Assembly (NCBI GenBank): GCA_025458545.1
Contig: JALOSH010000072.1
Location: forward strand, 1 to 8,700
DNA from: Hydrogenophaga sp.
GTDB lineage: Bacteria > Pseudomonadota > Gammaproteobacteria > Burkholderiales > Burkholderiaceae
Reading direction: 5' to 3'
Length of the DNA stretch: 8,700 bases
In this document: piece by piece, positions 1 to 6,038 of the stretch
How positions within the stretch are numbered: the stretch's first letter is position 1
Layout: the number at the start of each line of letters is the position of its first letter
Made by a program: the position numbers and the translations under genes
Notes under the pieces: model-generated
Database searches by the model: none
What the model was told of the DNA's origin: nothing
Seen by the model: only the letters and a program-made list of their open reading frames with translations

Positions 1-336
1 TCCGTCTCCCAGGCCTGGGCCGTGCTCTCGGTGGCGATCCTGCTGGAAGTGGCCGGCACCACCAGCATGCGCCTGTCGGAAGGTTTCACCCGGCTCACGC
101 CCTCGGTGTTGATCTTCGTGTTCTACGCCGCTTCGTTCGCGCTCAACACGCTGGTGATCCGCGTGCTGGGCCTGAGCGTGGTCTACGGCGTGTGGTCGGG
201 CGTGGGCACGGTGCTCACCGCGTTGATCGGCATCTACTACTTCAAAGAACCGGCCACCGCCATCAAGATGGTGAGCATCGGCCTGATCGTCATCGGTGTG
301 ATGGGCCTGCATTCGGCCTCGCGTGTAAGTTCCTGA
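1..336 (+). CDS. SMR family multidrug efflux protein, 5' end outside window
   Basis: Small multidrug resistance transporter: a dimeric inner-membrane protein with four helices per chain that exchanges protons for cationic drugs or quaternary ammonium compounds. The visible 111 residues cover nearly the whole protein (the family is usually 105-115 aa). The first helix carries the family's essential glutamate in AILLEVAGTT (Glu at visible residue 16, bases 46-48), followed by SMRLSEGFTRL, which closely resembles EmrE. The third helix has VVYGVWSGVG, matching the EmrE Tyr/Trp substrate-site segment. The LLEVAGTT form favours the Qac-type drug exporters over the guanidinium (Gdx/SugE) branch. A GTG at 22 is in frame, but starting there would cut into helix 1, and no start codon lies in 1-21, so the true start is upstream of the window. 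The stop is 23 nt before the methyltransferase gene, so the two may share a transcript. The family call is firm; the substrate is unknown. Confidence 0.9.
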   Translation, partial: SVSQAWAVLSVAILLEVAGTTSMRLSEGFTRLTPSVLIFVFYAASFALNTLVIRVLGLSVVYGVWSGVGTVLTALIGIYYFKEPATAIKMVSIGLIVIGVMGLHSASRVSS

Positions 337-359
337 CGTCTGACACGACCCATCTGGAC

Positions 360-989
360 ATGACCGACAACGAACTGTCCATCGCGCGCTACCGCAGCAA
401 AGCGGCGGGTTACGACGCCTCCTCCGAATTCACCATGCCGCTGCGCCGGCGCACCATCGCCCTGCTGCAACTGCAACCCGGCCAGACGGTGCTCGACGTG
501 GGCGCCGGCACCGGCCTGAGCTATGCGCTGCTGCGCGAAGGCGTGGGCGACGCAGGACGGGTGCTGGCCTTCGAACAGAGCCCCGAGATGTTTGCCTTCG
601 CGCAGCAGCGCGTTCAACGCGAAGGCTGGGCCAACGTGTGGCACGCCAACGAGGCGGCCGAAACCGTGCGGCTGCCCGCGCTGGCCGACGCGGTGCTGTT
701 CAACTACACCCACGACATCTGCCGCACGCCCGAGGCGGTGGCCAACATCCTGCGGCAGGTGCGGCCCGGCGCGCGCGTGGCCATGGCCGGCATGAAGTTT
801 TTCCCCTGGTGGACCGGGCCGCTGAACATCGTGGCCTGGCTGAAGAACCGCCCCTACAACGCCAAAGCGGCCGATCTGTGGGAACCCTGGAGCCATGTGG
901 CCGCGCATTGCGACGGCTTCGAATGGCGCAACACCCAGTGGGGCATGGGCTACATCGCCAGCGCCATCTACCGAGGAAACACCCCATGA
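360..989 (+). CDS. Class I SAM-dependent methyltransferase (209 aa)
   Basis: Soluble methyltransferase with a Rossmann fold, using S-adenosylmethionine. Motif I is VLDVGAGTG (residues 44-52). The acidic residue after strand 2 is Glu72 (VLAFEQSPEM), the post-II strand is ADAVLFNYTHDI (109-120), and the motif III region is RQVRPGARVAMAG (132-144). The N-terminal YRSKAAGYDAS resembles UbiE-like methyltransferases that act on small molecules. At 209 aa it is far shorter than the histidine Nalpha-methyltransferase EgtD (about 320 aa) and shows no EgtD-specific features that I recognise. The ATG at 360 is chosen because the reading frame further upstream overlaps the SMR gene and looks like its shadow. 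The start has no good ribosome binding site, so translation may depend on the upstream gene. The stop overlaps the start of the EgtB-like gene as ATGA, which implies coupled expression and a related substrate. The substrate cannot be read from the sequence; candidates are the EgtB product or its imidazole precursor. Confidence 0.88.
   Translation: MTDNELSIARYRSKAAGYDASSEFTMPLRRRTIALLQLQPGQTVLDVGAGTGLSYALLREGVGDAGRVLAFEQSPEMFAFAQQRVQREGWANVWHANEAAETVRLPALADAVLFNYTHDICRTPEAVANILRQVRPGARVAMAGMKFFPWWTGPLNIVAWLKNRPYNAKAADLWEPWSHVAAHCDGFEWRNTQWGMGYIASAIYRGNTP
973..977 (+). promoter_or_regulatory. Ribosome binding site for the EgtB-like gene
   Basis: GAGGA lies 8 nt before the ATG at 986. It supports that start, which overlaps the methyltransferase stop codon. 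Confidence 0.65.
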
Positions 990-2305
990 AAGCCCAGACA
1001 CGGGTTCACACCCCGACCCACACCAGCGAGCTGGCCCAACGCTACGCCCGGGTGCGCGCGCAGACCCTGGCCCTGGCCGCTCCCCTGAGCGAAGCCGACT
1101 GCCAGGTGCAGTCCATGCCCGACGCCAGCCCCACCAAATGGCACCTGGCCCACGTCACCTGGTTTTTTGAAACCTTCATCCTCGAACGTTTCGAGCCCGG
1201 CTTCCAGCCTTTCAACCCGGCCTTTCGCGTGCTGTTCAACAGCTACTACCAGGGCGTGGGCGACCAGCACCCACGCCCCCAGCGCGGGCTCATCACCCGC
1301 CCCGGCCTGGCCGAGGTGAAGGCCTGGCGCGCCCAGGTGGACGCGCGCATCGCCGTGCTGCTGCAGCAGCACGAACCCGACGAAGAACTGAACACGCTCA
1401 TGGAACTGGGCCTGCAGCACGAGCAGCAGCACCAGGAACTGCTGCTCACCGATATCAAACACCTGCTCTCGTGCAACCCGCTGCAGCCGGTCTACCACCC
1501 GCAGTGGCCGCTGAGCAGCGTGGTGGCCGCGCCCATGGAGTGGGTGCCGTTTCCCGGTGGCACCGTGCGGCTGGGCCACAGCGGCAACGGCTTTGCCTTC
1601 GACAACGAAACCCCGGCACACGCCGCGCTGCTGCAACCCCACGCAATCGCCAACCGGCTCGTCACCCACGGCGAATGGCTGGACTTCATGAACGATGGCG
1701 GCTACGCCGACCCGCGCTGGTGGATGGCCGCTGGCTGGGACTGGCTGCGCACCCAGCGCATCGAGGCGCCACTGTATTGGCAGCCGAGCGGCGACCCGGC
1801 GCAACACGGCGGCTGGACCAACTTCACCCTGCACGGCCGCGTGCCCATCGACCCACACACCCCGGTGGTGCACATCAGCTGGTTCGAGGCCGACGCCTAC
1901 GCCCGCTGGCGCGCCGCCCAAGACGGCGAACCGATCCGTCTGCCCACCGAAGCCGAGTGGGAACAGGCGGCGAGCACGCTCGGCGCCGAACTTCAAACCC
2001 GAGGCAACTTCCTGGAGAGTGGCGCGCTGCACCCCATGCCGCTCGCGCGCAGCGGCACGGGGCTGCAGCAAATGGGCGGCGACGTGTGGGAATGGACCGC
2101 CAGCAGCTACCTGCCCTACCCCGGCTACCGCCCCTGGGCTGGCGCCGTGGGCGAATACAACGGCAAATTCATGGTCAACCAGATGGTGCTGCGCGGCGGC
2201 TCCTGCGCCACACCGCGCGAGCACATACGCGCCAGCTACCGCAACTTCTTCCCCACCGACGCGCGTTGGCAGTTCAGCGGCGTGCGCCTGGTGAAAGACC
2301 TCTGA
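986..2305 (+). CDS. egtB: EgtB-like sulfoxide synthase (DinB/SUMF1, non-heme iron)
   Basis: Non-heme Fe(II) enzyme of the EgtB/OvoA/SenA superfamily. Family members use O2 to join a thiol (cysteine or gamma-glutamylcysteine) to an imidazole carbon of hercynine or histidine, the key step in ergothioneine or ovothiol synthesis. The 439 residues form an N-terminal DinB-like helical bundle (about 12-165) and a C-terminal SUMF1/formylglycine-generating-enzyme fold (about 180-437). The iron ligands are visible as His56 (KWHLAHVTWFF) and His145/His149 in the HX3HXE motif HEQQHQE (145-151). Substrate-pocket candidates are NSYYQ (85-89) and the arginines of PQRGLITRP (98-106). SUMF1 signatures are LPTEAEWEQAA (319-329), GGDVWEW (364-370), VLRGGSCATPREHIRASYRNF (401-421) and FSGVRL at the end. 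The length is normal for the family. It overlaps the methyltransferase by ATGA and is followed by a YHS gene after 26 nt. The gene symbol marks the family; ergothioneine as the product is inferred, and selenoneine or ovothiol-type chemistry is possible. Confidence 0.87.
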   Translation: MKAQTRVHTPTHTSELAQRYARVRAQTLALAAPLSEADCQVQSMPDASPTKWHLAHVTWFFETFILERFEPGFQPFNPAFRVLFNSYYQGVGDQHPRPQRGLITRPGLAEVKAWRAQVDARIAVLLQQHEPDEELNTLMELGLQHEQQHQELLLTDIKHLLSCNPLQPVYHPQWPLSSVVAAPMEWVPFPGGTVRLGHSGNGFAFDNETPAHAALLQPHAIANRLVTHGEWLDFMNDGGYADPRWWMAAGWDWLRTQRIEAPLYWQPSGDPAQHGGWTNFTLHGRVPIDPHTPVVHISWFEADAYARWRAAQDGEPIRLPTEAEWEQAASTLGAELQTRGNFLESGALHPMPLARSGTGLQQMGGDVWEWTASSYLPYPGYRPWAGAVGEYNGKFMVNQMVLRGGSCATPREHIRASYRNFFPTDARWQFSGVRLVKDL

Positions 2306-2320
2306 AACACCCTTTCGACC

Positions 2321-2325
2321 AGGAG
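2321..2325 (+). promoter_or_regulatory. Ribosome binding site for the YHS gene
   Basis: AGGAG lies 6 nt before the ATG at 2332. It selects that start over the long open frame further upstream, which only mirrors the EgtB-like gene. Confidence 0.75.
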
Positions 2326-2331
2326 CACACC

Positions 2332-2985
2332 ATGAAAAGACGACACGCCCTCACCCTGATCGCCGCGAGCGCGGCCGGCCTGATGAGCACCGGCTGCGCC
2401 AACCTGGCCACGGCCGCAGGCACCAACGACCAGGGGCCACCGTTTCGCACCACCAGCGATGCGTCTGCAGAGAAGCTGATGCTGATGGGCCACGACGCGG
2501 TGGCCTACTTCACCCAGAACAACGCCGTGCCAGGCAACCCCGCCATCCAGGCCGAACACCTGGGCGTGACCTGGCGCTTTGCCAGCGAGGCGAACCGAGC
2601 CGCGTTCCTGCGCGAACCCACCCGGTACATGCCGCAGTTCGGTGGCTACTGCAGCAACGGCATCAACTACGCCGTGCCCTGGGGCGCAGGCGGCGGGCCC
2701 AACACCTGGCGTATCTACCGCGGCAAGCTGTATGTGTTCGGTGGCCAGGCCTCGCGCGACCAGTTCGAGATGGAGACCGAGCTCAACCTGCAACGCGCGC
2801 ACCAATACTGGCGCGAAGAGATCGCCGGTTCCAACCCGCTCTGGGTTCGCTACAAGCGCATGGTCTTGCGCGTGCCGCACTACAAGACCGACGCCGCCCT
2901 GCAAGCCGAGTGGGAGAGCAAGCGCGCAGCGGGCACGCTGCCAGTGATGCCGGGCGGCGCGCAGGTGGTACCGGCGGCGCCTTGA
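2332..2985 (+). CDS. Exported YHS domain protein, probable lipoprotein
   Basis: Protein of 217 aa with an N-terminal export signal and a YHS-type domain. The signal MKRRHALTLIAASAAGLMST has a twin arginine and a hydrophobic stretch. It ends in STGC (Cys22), a weak lipobox because position -3 is Ser instead of Leu. It could be a lipoprotein, a Tat substrate or an ordinary periplasmic protein. The YHS region (about 47-140) shows LMGHDAVAYF (51-60), TWRFASEANRAAFLREPTRY (80-99), FGGYCSNG (103-110) and WRIYRGKLYVF (126-136). This pattern is common in bacterial YHS proteins annotated as metal- or heme-associated; no catalytic role is established. The C-terminal part (141-217) is charged and ends in a Pro/Ala-rich tail. 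It lies 26 nt downstream of the EgtB-like gene with its own good ribosome binding site, so it is probably the last gene of that operon. A link to sulfur-metabolite chemistry or to iron or copper handling is inference from position only. Confidence 0.82.
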   Translation: MKRRHALTLIAASAAGLMSTGCANLATAAGTNDQGPPFRTTSDASAEKLMLMGHDAVAYFTQNNAVPGNPAIQAEHLGVTWRFASEANRAAFLREPTRYMPQFGGYCSNGINYAVPWGAGGGPNTWRIYRGKLYVFGGQASRDQFEMETELNLQRAHQYWREEIAGSNPLWVRYKRMVLRVPHYKTDAALQAEWESKRAAGTLPVMPGGAQVVPAAP

Positions 2986-3333
2986 GGGTATGGAGTTGGT
3001 CGGCCGGTGTCCACCCCGAGGAGACATCCGCTGGCCAGATCTCGCCGCCCCGAATGCCGGTCGAACTCACACACTGGCACCCGAAGGACGACCCATAGCC
3101 GAGGGCACACATCTGGGGGAGCACTCAAGGTGATTAAGACACGTGCCACGGCCTGAAACTCAGCCGATTCTCCCCCGCAGAAGCCCAGCATGCAGGCTAC
3201 TGGCGGCCAATCCCAGCAGGTAGCTTAAACGCCAAACCGCATCTGTGGCGGCGCTGCTCGATGCGTCAGCGCGGCAACATAGGAATCAAGGTCAACCCCG
3301 AAGAACTGACGTGCGCGGCTCACGGCGGGACCG
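2986..3333. other. Intergenic region between convergent genes
   Basis: This 348-bp stretch holds no convincing gene. Short open frames on both strands lack ribosome binding sites and domain motifs. No stem followed by a T run is seen, so termination of the two converging transcripts is not explained. Small symmetric elements are present: the palindrome CTGGCCAG at 3031-3038, a 7-bp inverted repeat GGGGGAG/CTCCCCC at 3115-3121 and 3170-3176, and GCTAC/GTAGC at 3196-3200 and 3220-3224. None is strong enough to name. Confidence 0.5.
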
Positions 3334-5058
3334 TCAGGGCAGACGAATCGCCAGCATGGTGCAGTCGTCCTCCAGATCGTCGGTCCCGGTGAATGCGGAC
3401 ACCTGGGCCCGCACACCGTCGAGCAAATCGCCCGCCGCCAGCGCCTGCAGGCCCTCCAGGATTTGCAGGCAACGCGCCTCGGTCAGTTCGTCGCCCTCGG
3501 GGTTGCGCGCCTCCGTCACACCGTCGGTATAGCAAAACAGGGTGTCCTGGTGGCCCAACACCATGTCCATGGACCGGTACTGGCAGCCCGGGAACGCGCC
3601 CACCAGCGGGCCCTTCGGGATCGGCAGCATGCGCGAGCCAGCAGGGTGCAGCAGCATCGGCGCGCAATGGCCGCCATTGGAATAGAGCAGTTTCCGGTTG
3701 CGAATGTCCAGAATGCCGCAGAACATCGTGACGAAGAGGTTGGCGTCGTTACCAGCGCACAGCCGCTCGTTGAGTTCGCTCAGTAGCGTGTGTGGTTGCA
3801 GGACGCCCATGGCCAGCACGCGGATCAGTCCCATGGCACGCGCCATGAACAGCGCCGACGCGATGCCGTGTCCAGAGACATCGGCAATGCAGAAGAACAA
3901 GTGGTTCTCGCGCACGAAGAAGGCGTCAAAAAAATCGCCACCCACCGCCGATGCGGGCTCCATGAATCCGCAGATCTCCAGATCGCTGCGGTGCCCGAAC
4001 AGCGGGCGCTGCAACGGCAGCATGCTGATCTGAAGTTGGCGTGCGATCTGCAGCTCCTTGGTCAGGTGCTCGACCTCCAGTTGGCCGCGCTGCGCCTGCA
4101 ATGCCTGCTCCTTGGACTTGCGGACCCGATCGCTCAGAATGATGCGGAAATTTTCGGCTACGCCGTTGAGCGTCATGAGATCGCCCCAGAAGATCTCTTG
4201 CTGGATGCGCAGCACCTGCGCGTCGGTCGTTGCCACGACCAGCGTGGACACCGGTTTGCCATCGATCGCAGAGAGCTCTCCAATGCACTGGCCGGGCGGG
4301 ATCGTCACCGGCGCCTGGGGCATGCGCCCGTAACCCAGGTGGGCGACAACGGTACCGCTGAGCGCAATGTAGACGTTGCGGTTGTTCTGGCCAGGCACGA
4401 GCAGCGGCGTGCCAGCAGCAACCTCGAGCAGTTCGCAGGCCTGCATCACCCCTTCCAAGGCTTGCGGGGGTGCGTCCTTGAACAGCGGAATCCAGGCCAG
4501 GCTGCGGGTCGGGCTGTCTTGTCCGGATCGCTGCATCGGGCCCTCGCGCTCACAGCCGCGTTGCGCTGGGTTGGCGGTGGACAGCGCCAATCGGCGCAAG
4601 GGTTCCGGCCTCGGGTTGTCGAACTGGAACAGCATTTCGATGTGGTTGCGGCTGCTGGTTCGGCGGTACACCAGCCTCGTGGCGTTCTGACGCATCATGA
4701 GGATGCCCAGCCCACCTGGCGTGGCATCGGCCAGGCGGGCAGCGCGCTCCCTGGGAACTGCCGAGGTCGGATCGAAGGCCTGGCCGCTGTCGGCTACCGT
4801 GAGTGTCAACAGGTGCTGGTCGTGCGTGGACGCCAGCGACAGTTGTACGGCCAGCGGAGCGTCCAACACCTCCGGCCCACCGTGCGTGACGCAGTTTGCG
4901 ATGACCTCATTCAGGCACAAATCGAGACGGGGCAGCACATCCTCGGGAACGCACCAGGCTCTTGCCTGGGACTCCAGCCAGGCTGACACCTGCCGCAGCA
5001 CCGACAGATGCGCCGGCACTTCCAGCGCCTCAGTGCGGGCTGCAAAGTTGGTGTGCAT
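3334..5058 (-). CDS. HATPase / cNMP-binding-like / PP2C (RsbU-type) fusion
   Basis: Multidomain partner-switching regulator of 574 aa, cytosolic, with no membrane segments. Residues about 10-145 form an RsbW/SpoIIAB-like HATPase: N box NEVIANCVTHG (50-60, Glu51 and Asn55), G1 box ADSGQAFDP (89-97), G2 box TPGGLGILMMRQ (113-124). Residues about 188-310 resemble a cyclic-nucleotide-binding beta-roll with GELSAIDGKPVST (260-272). A helical linker (about 310-347) ends in ELQIARQLQISMLP, typical just before SpoIIE/RsbU phosphatases. Residues about 348-574 form the PP2C domain, with metal-binding aspartates in GGDFFD (Asp375, Asp378), ADVSGHG (Asp393), YTDGV (Asp512) and LEDDCTMLAIR (Asp564/565). 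By family knowledge the kinase phosphorylates a STAS serine and the PP2C removes the phosphate. Having both in one chain makes it a bifunctional switch. The ATG at 5058 lies 6 nt after the STAS stop without a clear ribosome binding site, which implies translational coupling. The real target partner is unknown. Confidence 0.9.
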   Translation of the reverse strand: MHTNFAARTEALEVPAHLSVLRQVSAWLESQARAWCVPEDVLPRLDLCLNEVIANCVTHGGPEVLDAPLAVQLSLASTHDQHLLTLTVADSGQAFDPTSAVPRERAARLADATPGGLGILMMRQNATRLVYRRTSSRNHIEMLFQFDNPRPEPLRRLALSTANPAQRGCEREGPMQRSGQDSPTRSLAWIPLFKDAPPQALEGVMQACELLEVAAGTPLLVPGQNNRNVYIALSGTVVAHLGYGRMPQAPVTIPPGQCIGELSAIDGKPVSTLVVATTDAQVLRIQQEIFWGDLMTLNGVAENFRIILSDRVRKSKEQALQAQRGQLEVEHLTKELQIARQLQISMLPLQRPLFGHRSDLEICGFMEPASAVGGDFFDAFFVRENHLFFCIADVSGHGIASALFMARAMGLIRVLAMGVLQPHTLLSELNERLCAGNDANLFVTMFCGILDIRNRKLLYSNGGHCAPMLLHPAGSRMLPIPKGPLVGAFPGCQYRSMDMVLGHQDTLFCYTDGVTEARNPEGDELTEARCLQILEGLQALAAGDLLDGVRAQVSAFTGTDDLEDDCTMLAIRLP

Positions 5059-5064
5059 GCGATG

Positions 5065-5409
5065 CTACGCGGCCGCCGCGCGATCGGCCTGCGCCGCATC
5101 GGCAAAGGTCGGAATCAGCGTGTCGATGCCGGTGGTTTCCAGGGTCTTGTGAACCGCCGTGTTACTGCCCACGAAGATGACCATGCGCCCGCCACGCTGC
5201 TGAACTGCTTTCGCATTGGTGATAAGTTCCCTGAGACCAAACGAAACCAGAAAGTCCACGCCGCTGAGGTCAACGACGATGCTGCGGGAGGTGAACTTCG
5301 CCAACTCGGCAAAGGTGGCCGATATGGCTTCTATGCCCAGAATGTCGAGACGGCCGGTCAGTCGGATACGCCGCAATGTCCCTTGGGTGTCTTCGAACGT
5401 GATCGACAT
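5065..5409 (-). CDS. STAS domain anti-sigma factor antagonist-like protein A
   Basis: Single-domain STAS protein of 114 aa, RsbV/SpoIIAA-like. In such systems the unphosphorylated form binds and sequesters a kinase or anti-sigma protein, and phosphorylation of one serine releases it. The fold is readable: LRRIRLTGRLD (12-22), SIVVDLSGVDFLVSFGLREL (43-62), AKAVQQRGG (66-74) and LETTGIDTLIPTF (90-102). The acceptor loop, usually Asp-Ser-Ser/Thr-Gly, reads Val-Ser-Phe-Gly, keeping Ser56 at the position of SpoIIAA Ser58. The ATG at 5409 is preferred over an upstream TTG at 5439 because GGGAG sits 7 nt before it and because the paralogue at 5694-6038 begins at the same residue. The gene is directly followed by the kinase/phosphatase fusion, its likely modifying enzyme. 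Confidence 0.9.
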   Translation of the reverse strand: MSITFEDTQGTLRRIRLTGRLDILGIEAISATFAELAKFTSRSIVVDLSGVDFLVSFGLRELITNAKAVQQRGGRMVIFVGSNTAVHKTLETTGIDTLIPTFADAAQADRAAAA

Positions 5410-5693
5410 GGGCTTTCTCCCGTGGATGGTTCGATACAACTCGGCCCTGCTGGCTGAAGGGTTGATCCTGCCGGATTGCTCGCCCTTAACCCTGCCATCA
5501 GAAGCGATGCCCAGTCAGCTGGGTCAAGGATCGGCTTGCCGCCGGTATGGCAATGGAGGAAAAACATTTCTGCAGTTCCCTTACATTCTAAGATGGGACC
5601 AGTCACCGACGTGGGGGACCGCTGAGGCCTCAGAGCCATCGCCGAGGGACGGACCGCCGCTTGTTGTGTCGTTATCAAGAAGGACCACTCATC
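5410..5693. promoter_or_regulatory. Divergent promoter region between two STAS genes
   Basis: This 284-bp gap separates genes reading outward in both directions, so it must hold their promoters unless there is remote read-through. No strong sigma-70 promoter stands out. The best -10-like hexamer is TAGAAT on the - strand (bases 5585-5590), and the expected -35 position is poor. Candidate operator symmetry includes the perfect 12-bp palindrome CTGAGGCCTCAG (5622-5633), CCCAG-TCAG-CTGGG near 5510-5523 and TTGCC/GGCAA near 5536-5553. Ribosome binding sites are GGGAG on the - strand (5417-5421) for STAS A and GAAGGA (5679-5684) for STAS B. Confidence 0.5.
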
Positions 5694-6038
5694 ATGTCTG
5701 TCACCTATCAGGACGTTGGAGCCAACCTGCGTCGAATCGTGATTTTTGGTCGTCTGGACATGGAGGGTACGACCTCCGTGTCGGCGCAGCTCATGGAGTT
5801 GGTTGAGGCGCCCAAGCCGGCGGTCATCATCGACCTCTCCTCTGTGCGTTTTCTGGCCTCGGTCGGTATCCGCGCGATGCTGGCCTGCGCCAAGGCCGTA
5901 CAACAGCGCGGCGGCAAGCTGGCAGTCGTCGTTTCCCAGGGCTCGAGCGTTTCCATGAGCCTAGAGGCCACCGGGGTCGATCAGCTGATCCCTGTCTTTA
6001 CCAATGGCGAGGACGCCGAGAAGGCCGCGCTGGCCTGA
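5694..6038 (+). CDS. STAS domain anti-sigma factor antagonist-like protein B
   Basis: Second single-domain STAS protein of exactly 114 aa. It aligns with the divergent STAS protein (5065-5409) from end to end without gaps, with about 50 of 114 residues identical by hand count, including the stretch AKAVQQRGG. Visible motifs are LRRIVIFGRLD (12-22), AVIIDLSSVRFLASVGIRAM (43-62) and LEATGVDQLIPVF (90-102). The acceptor loop reads Ala-Ser-Val-Gly, so Ser56 is kept as the likely phosphorylation site. GAAGGA lies 9 nt before the ATG and fixes the start; the 33 nt of open frame before it look non-coding. The gene stands alone on its strand with no kinase or phosphatase downstream, so it probably shares the fused enzyme encoded across the gap. 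It most likely arose by duplication and now has its own expression. Confidence 0.9.
   Translation: MSVTYQDVGANLRRIVIFGRLDMEGTTSVSAQLMELVEAPKPAVIIDLSSVRFLASVGIRAMLACAKAVQQRGGKLAVVVSQGSSVSMSLEATGVDQLIPVFTNGEDAEKAALA

Noticed and set aside
360..989. Calling the methyltransferase EgtD
   Set aside because: It is about 110 residues too short and has only generic class I SAM motifs.
968..2224. 418-codon open frame on the - strand opposite the EgtB-like gene
   Set aside because: It mirrors a gene with clear motifs, is rich in Gly/Val/Ala/His as antisense of GC-rich code usually is, and has no domain or ribosome binding site.
986..2305. Calling the sulfoxide synthase SenA (selenoneine)
   Set aside because: The family fits, but no selenosugar synthase or SelD-like gene is visible in the window, so the specific assignment is not supported.
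1471..2331. Upstream extension of the YHS reading frame
   Set aside because: The extension is Arg-rich and lies within the EgtB-like gene in another frame. The ATG at 2332 has AGGAG in front and begins a clear signal peptide.
2910..3098. Short + strand frame ending in PVELTHWHPKDDP
   Set aside because: It looked like a possible transposase tail, but no inverted repeats, target duplication or catalytic motif support it, and its first half lies in the YHS gene.
3790..4986. 398-codon open frame on the + strand opposite the kinase/phosphatase gene
   Set aside because: It is antisense to a well-supported multidomain protein, rich in Arg/Gln/His, and has no recognisable fold.
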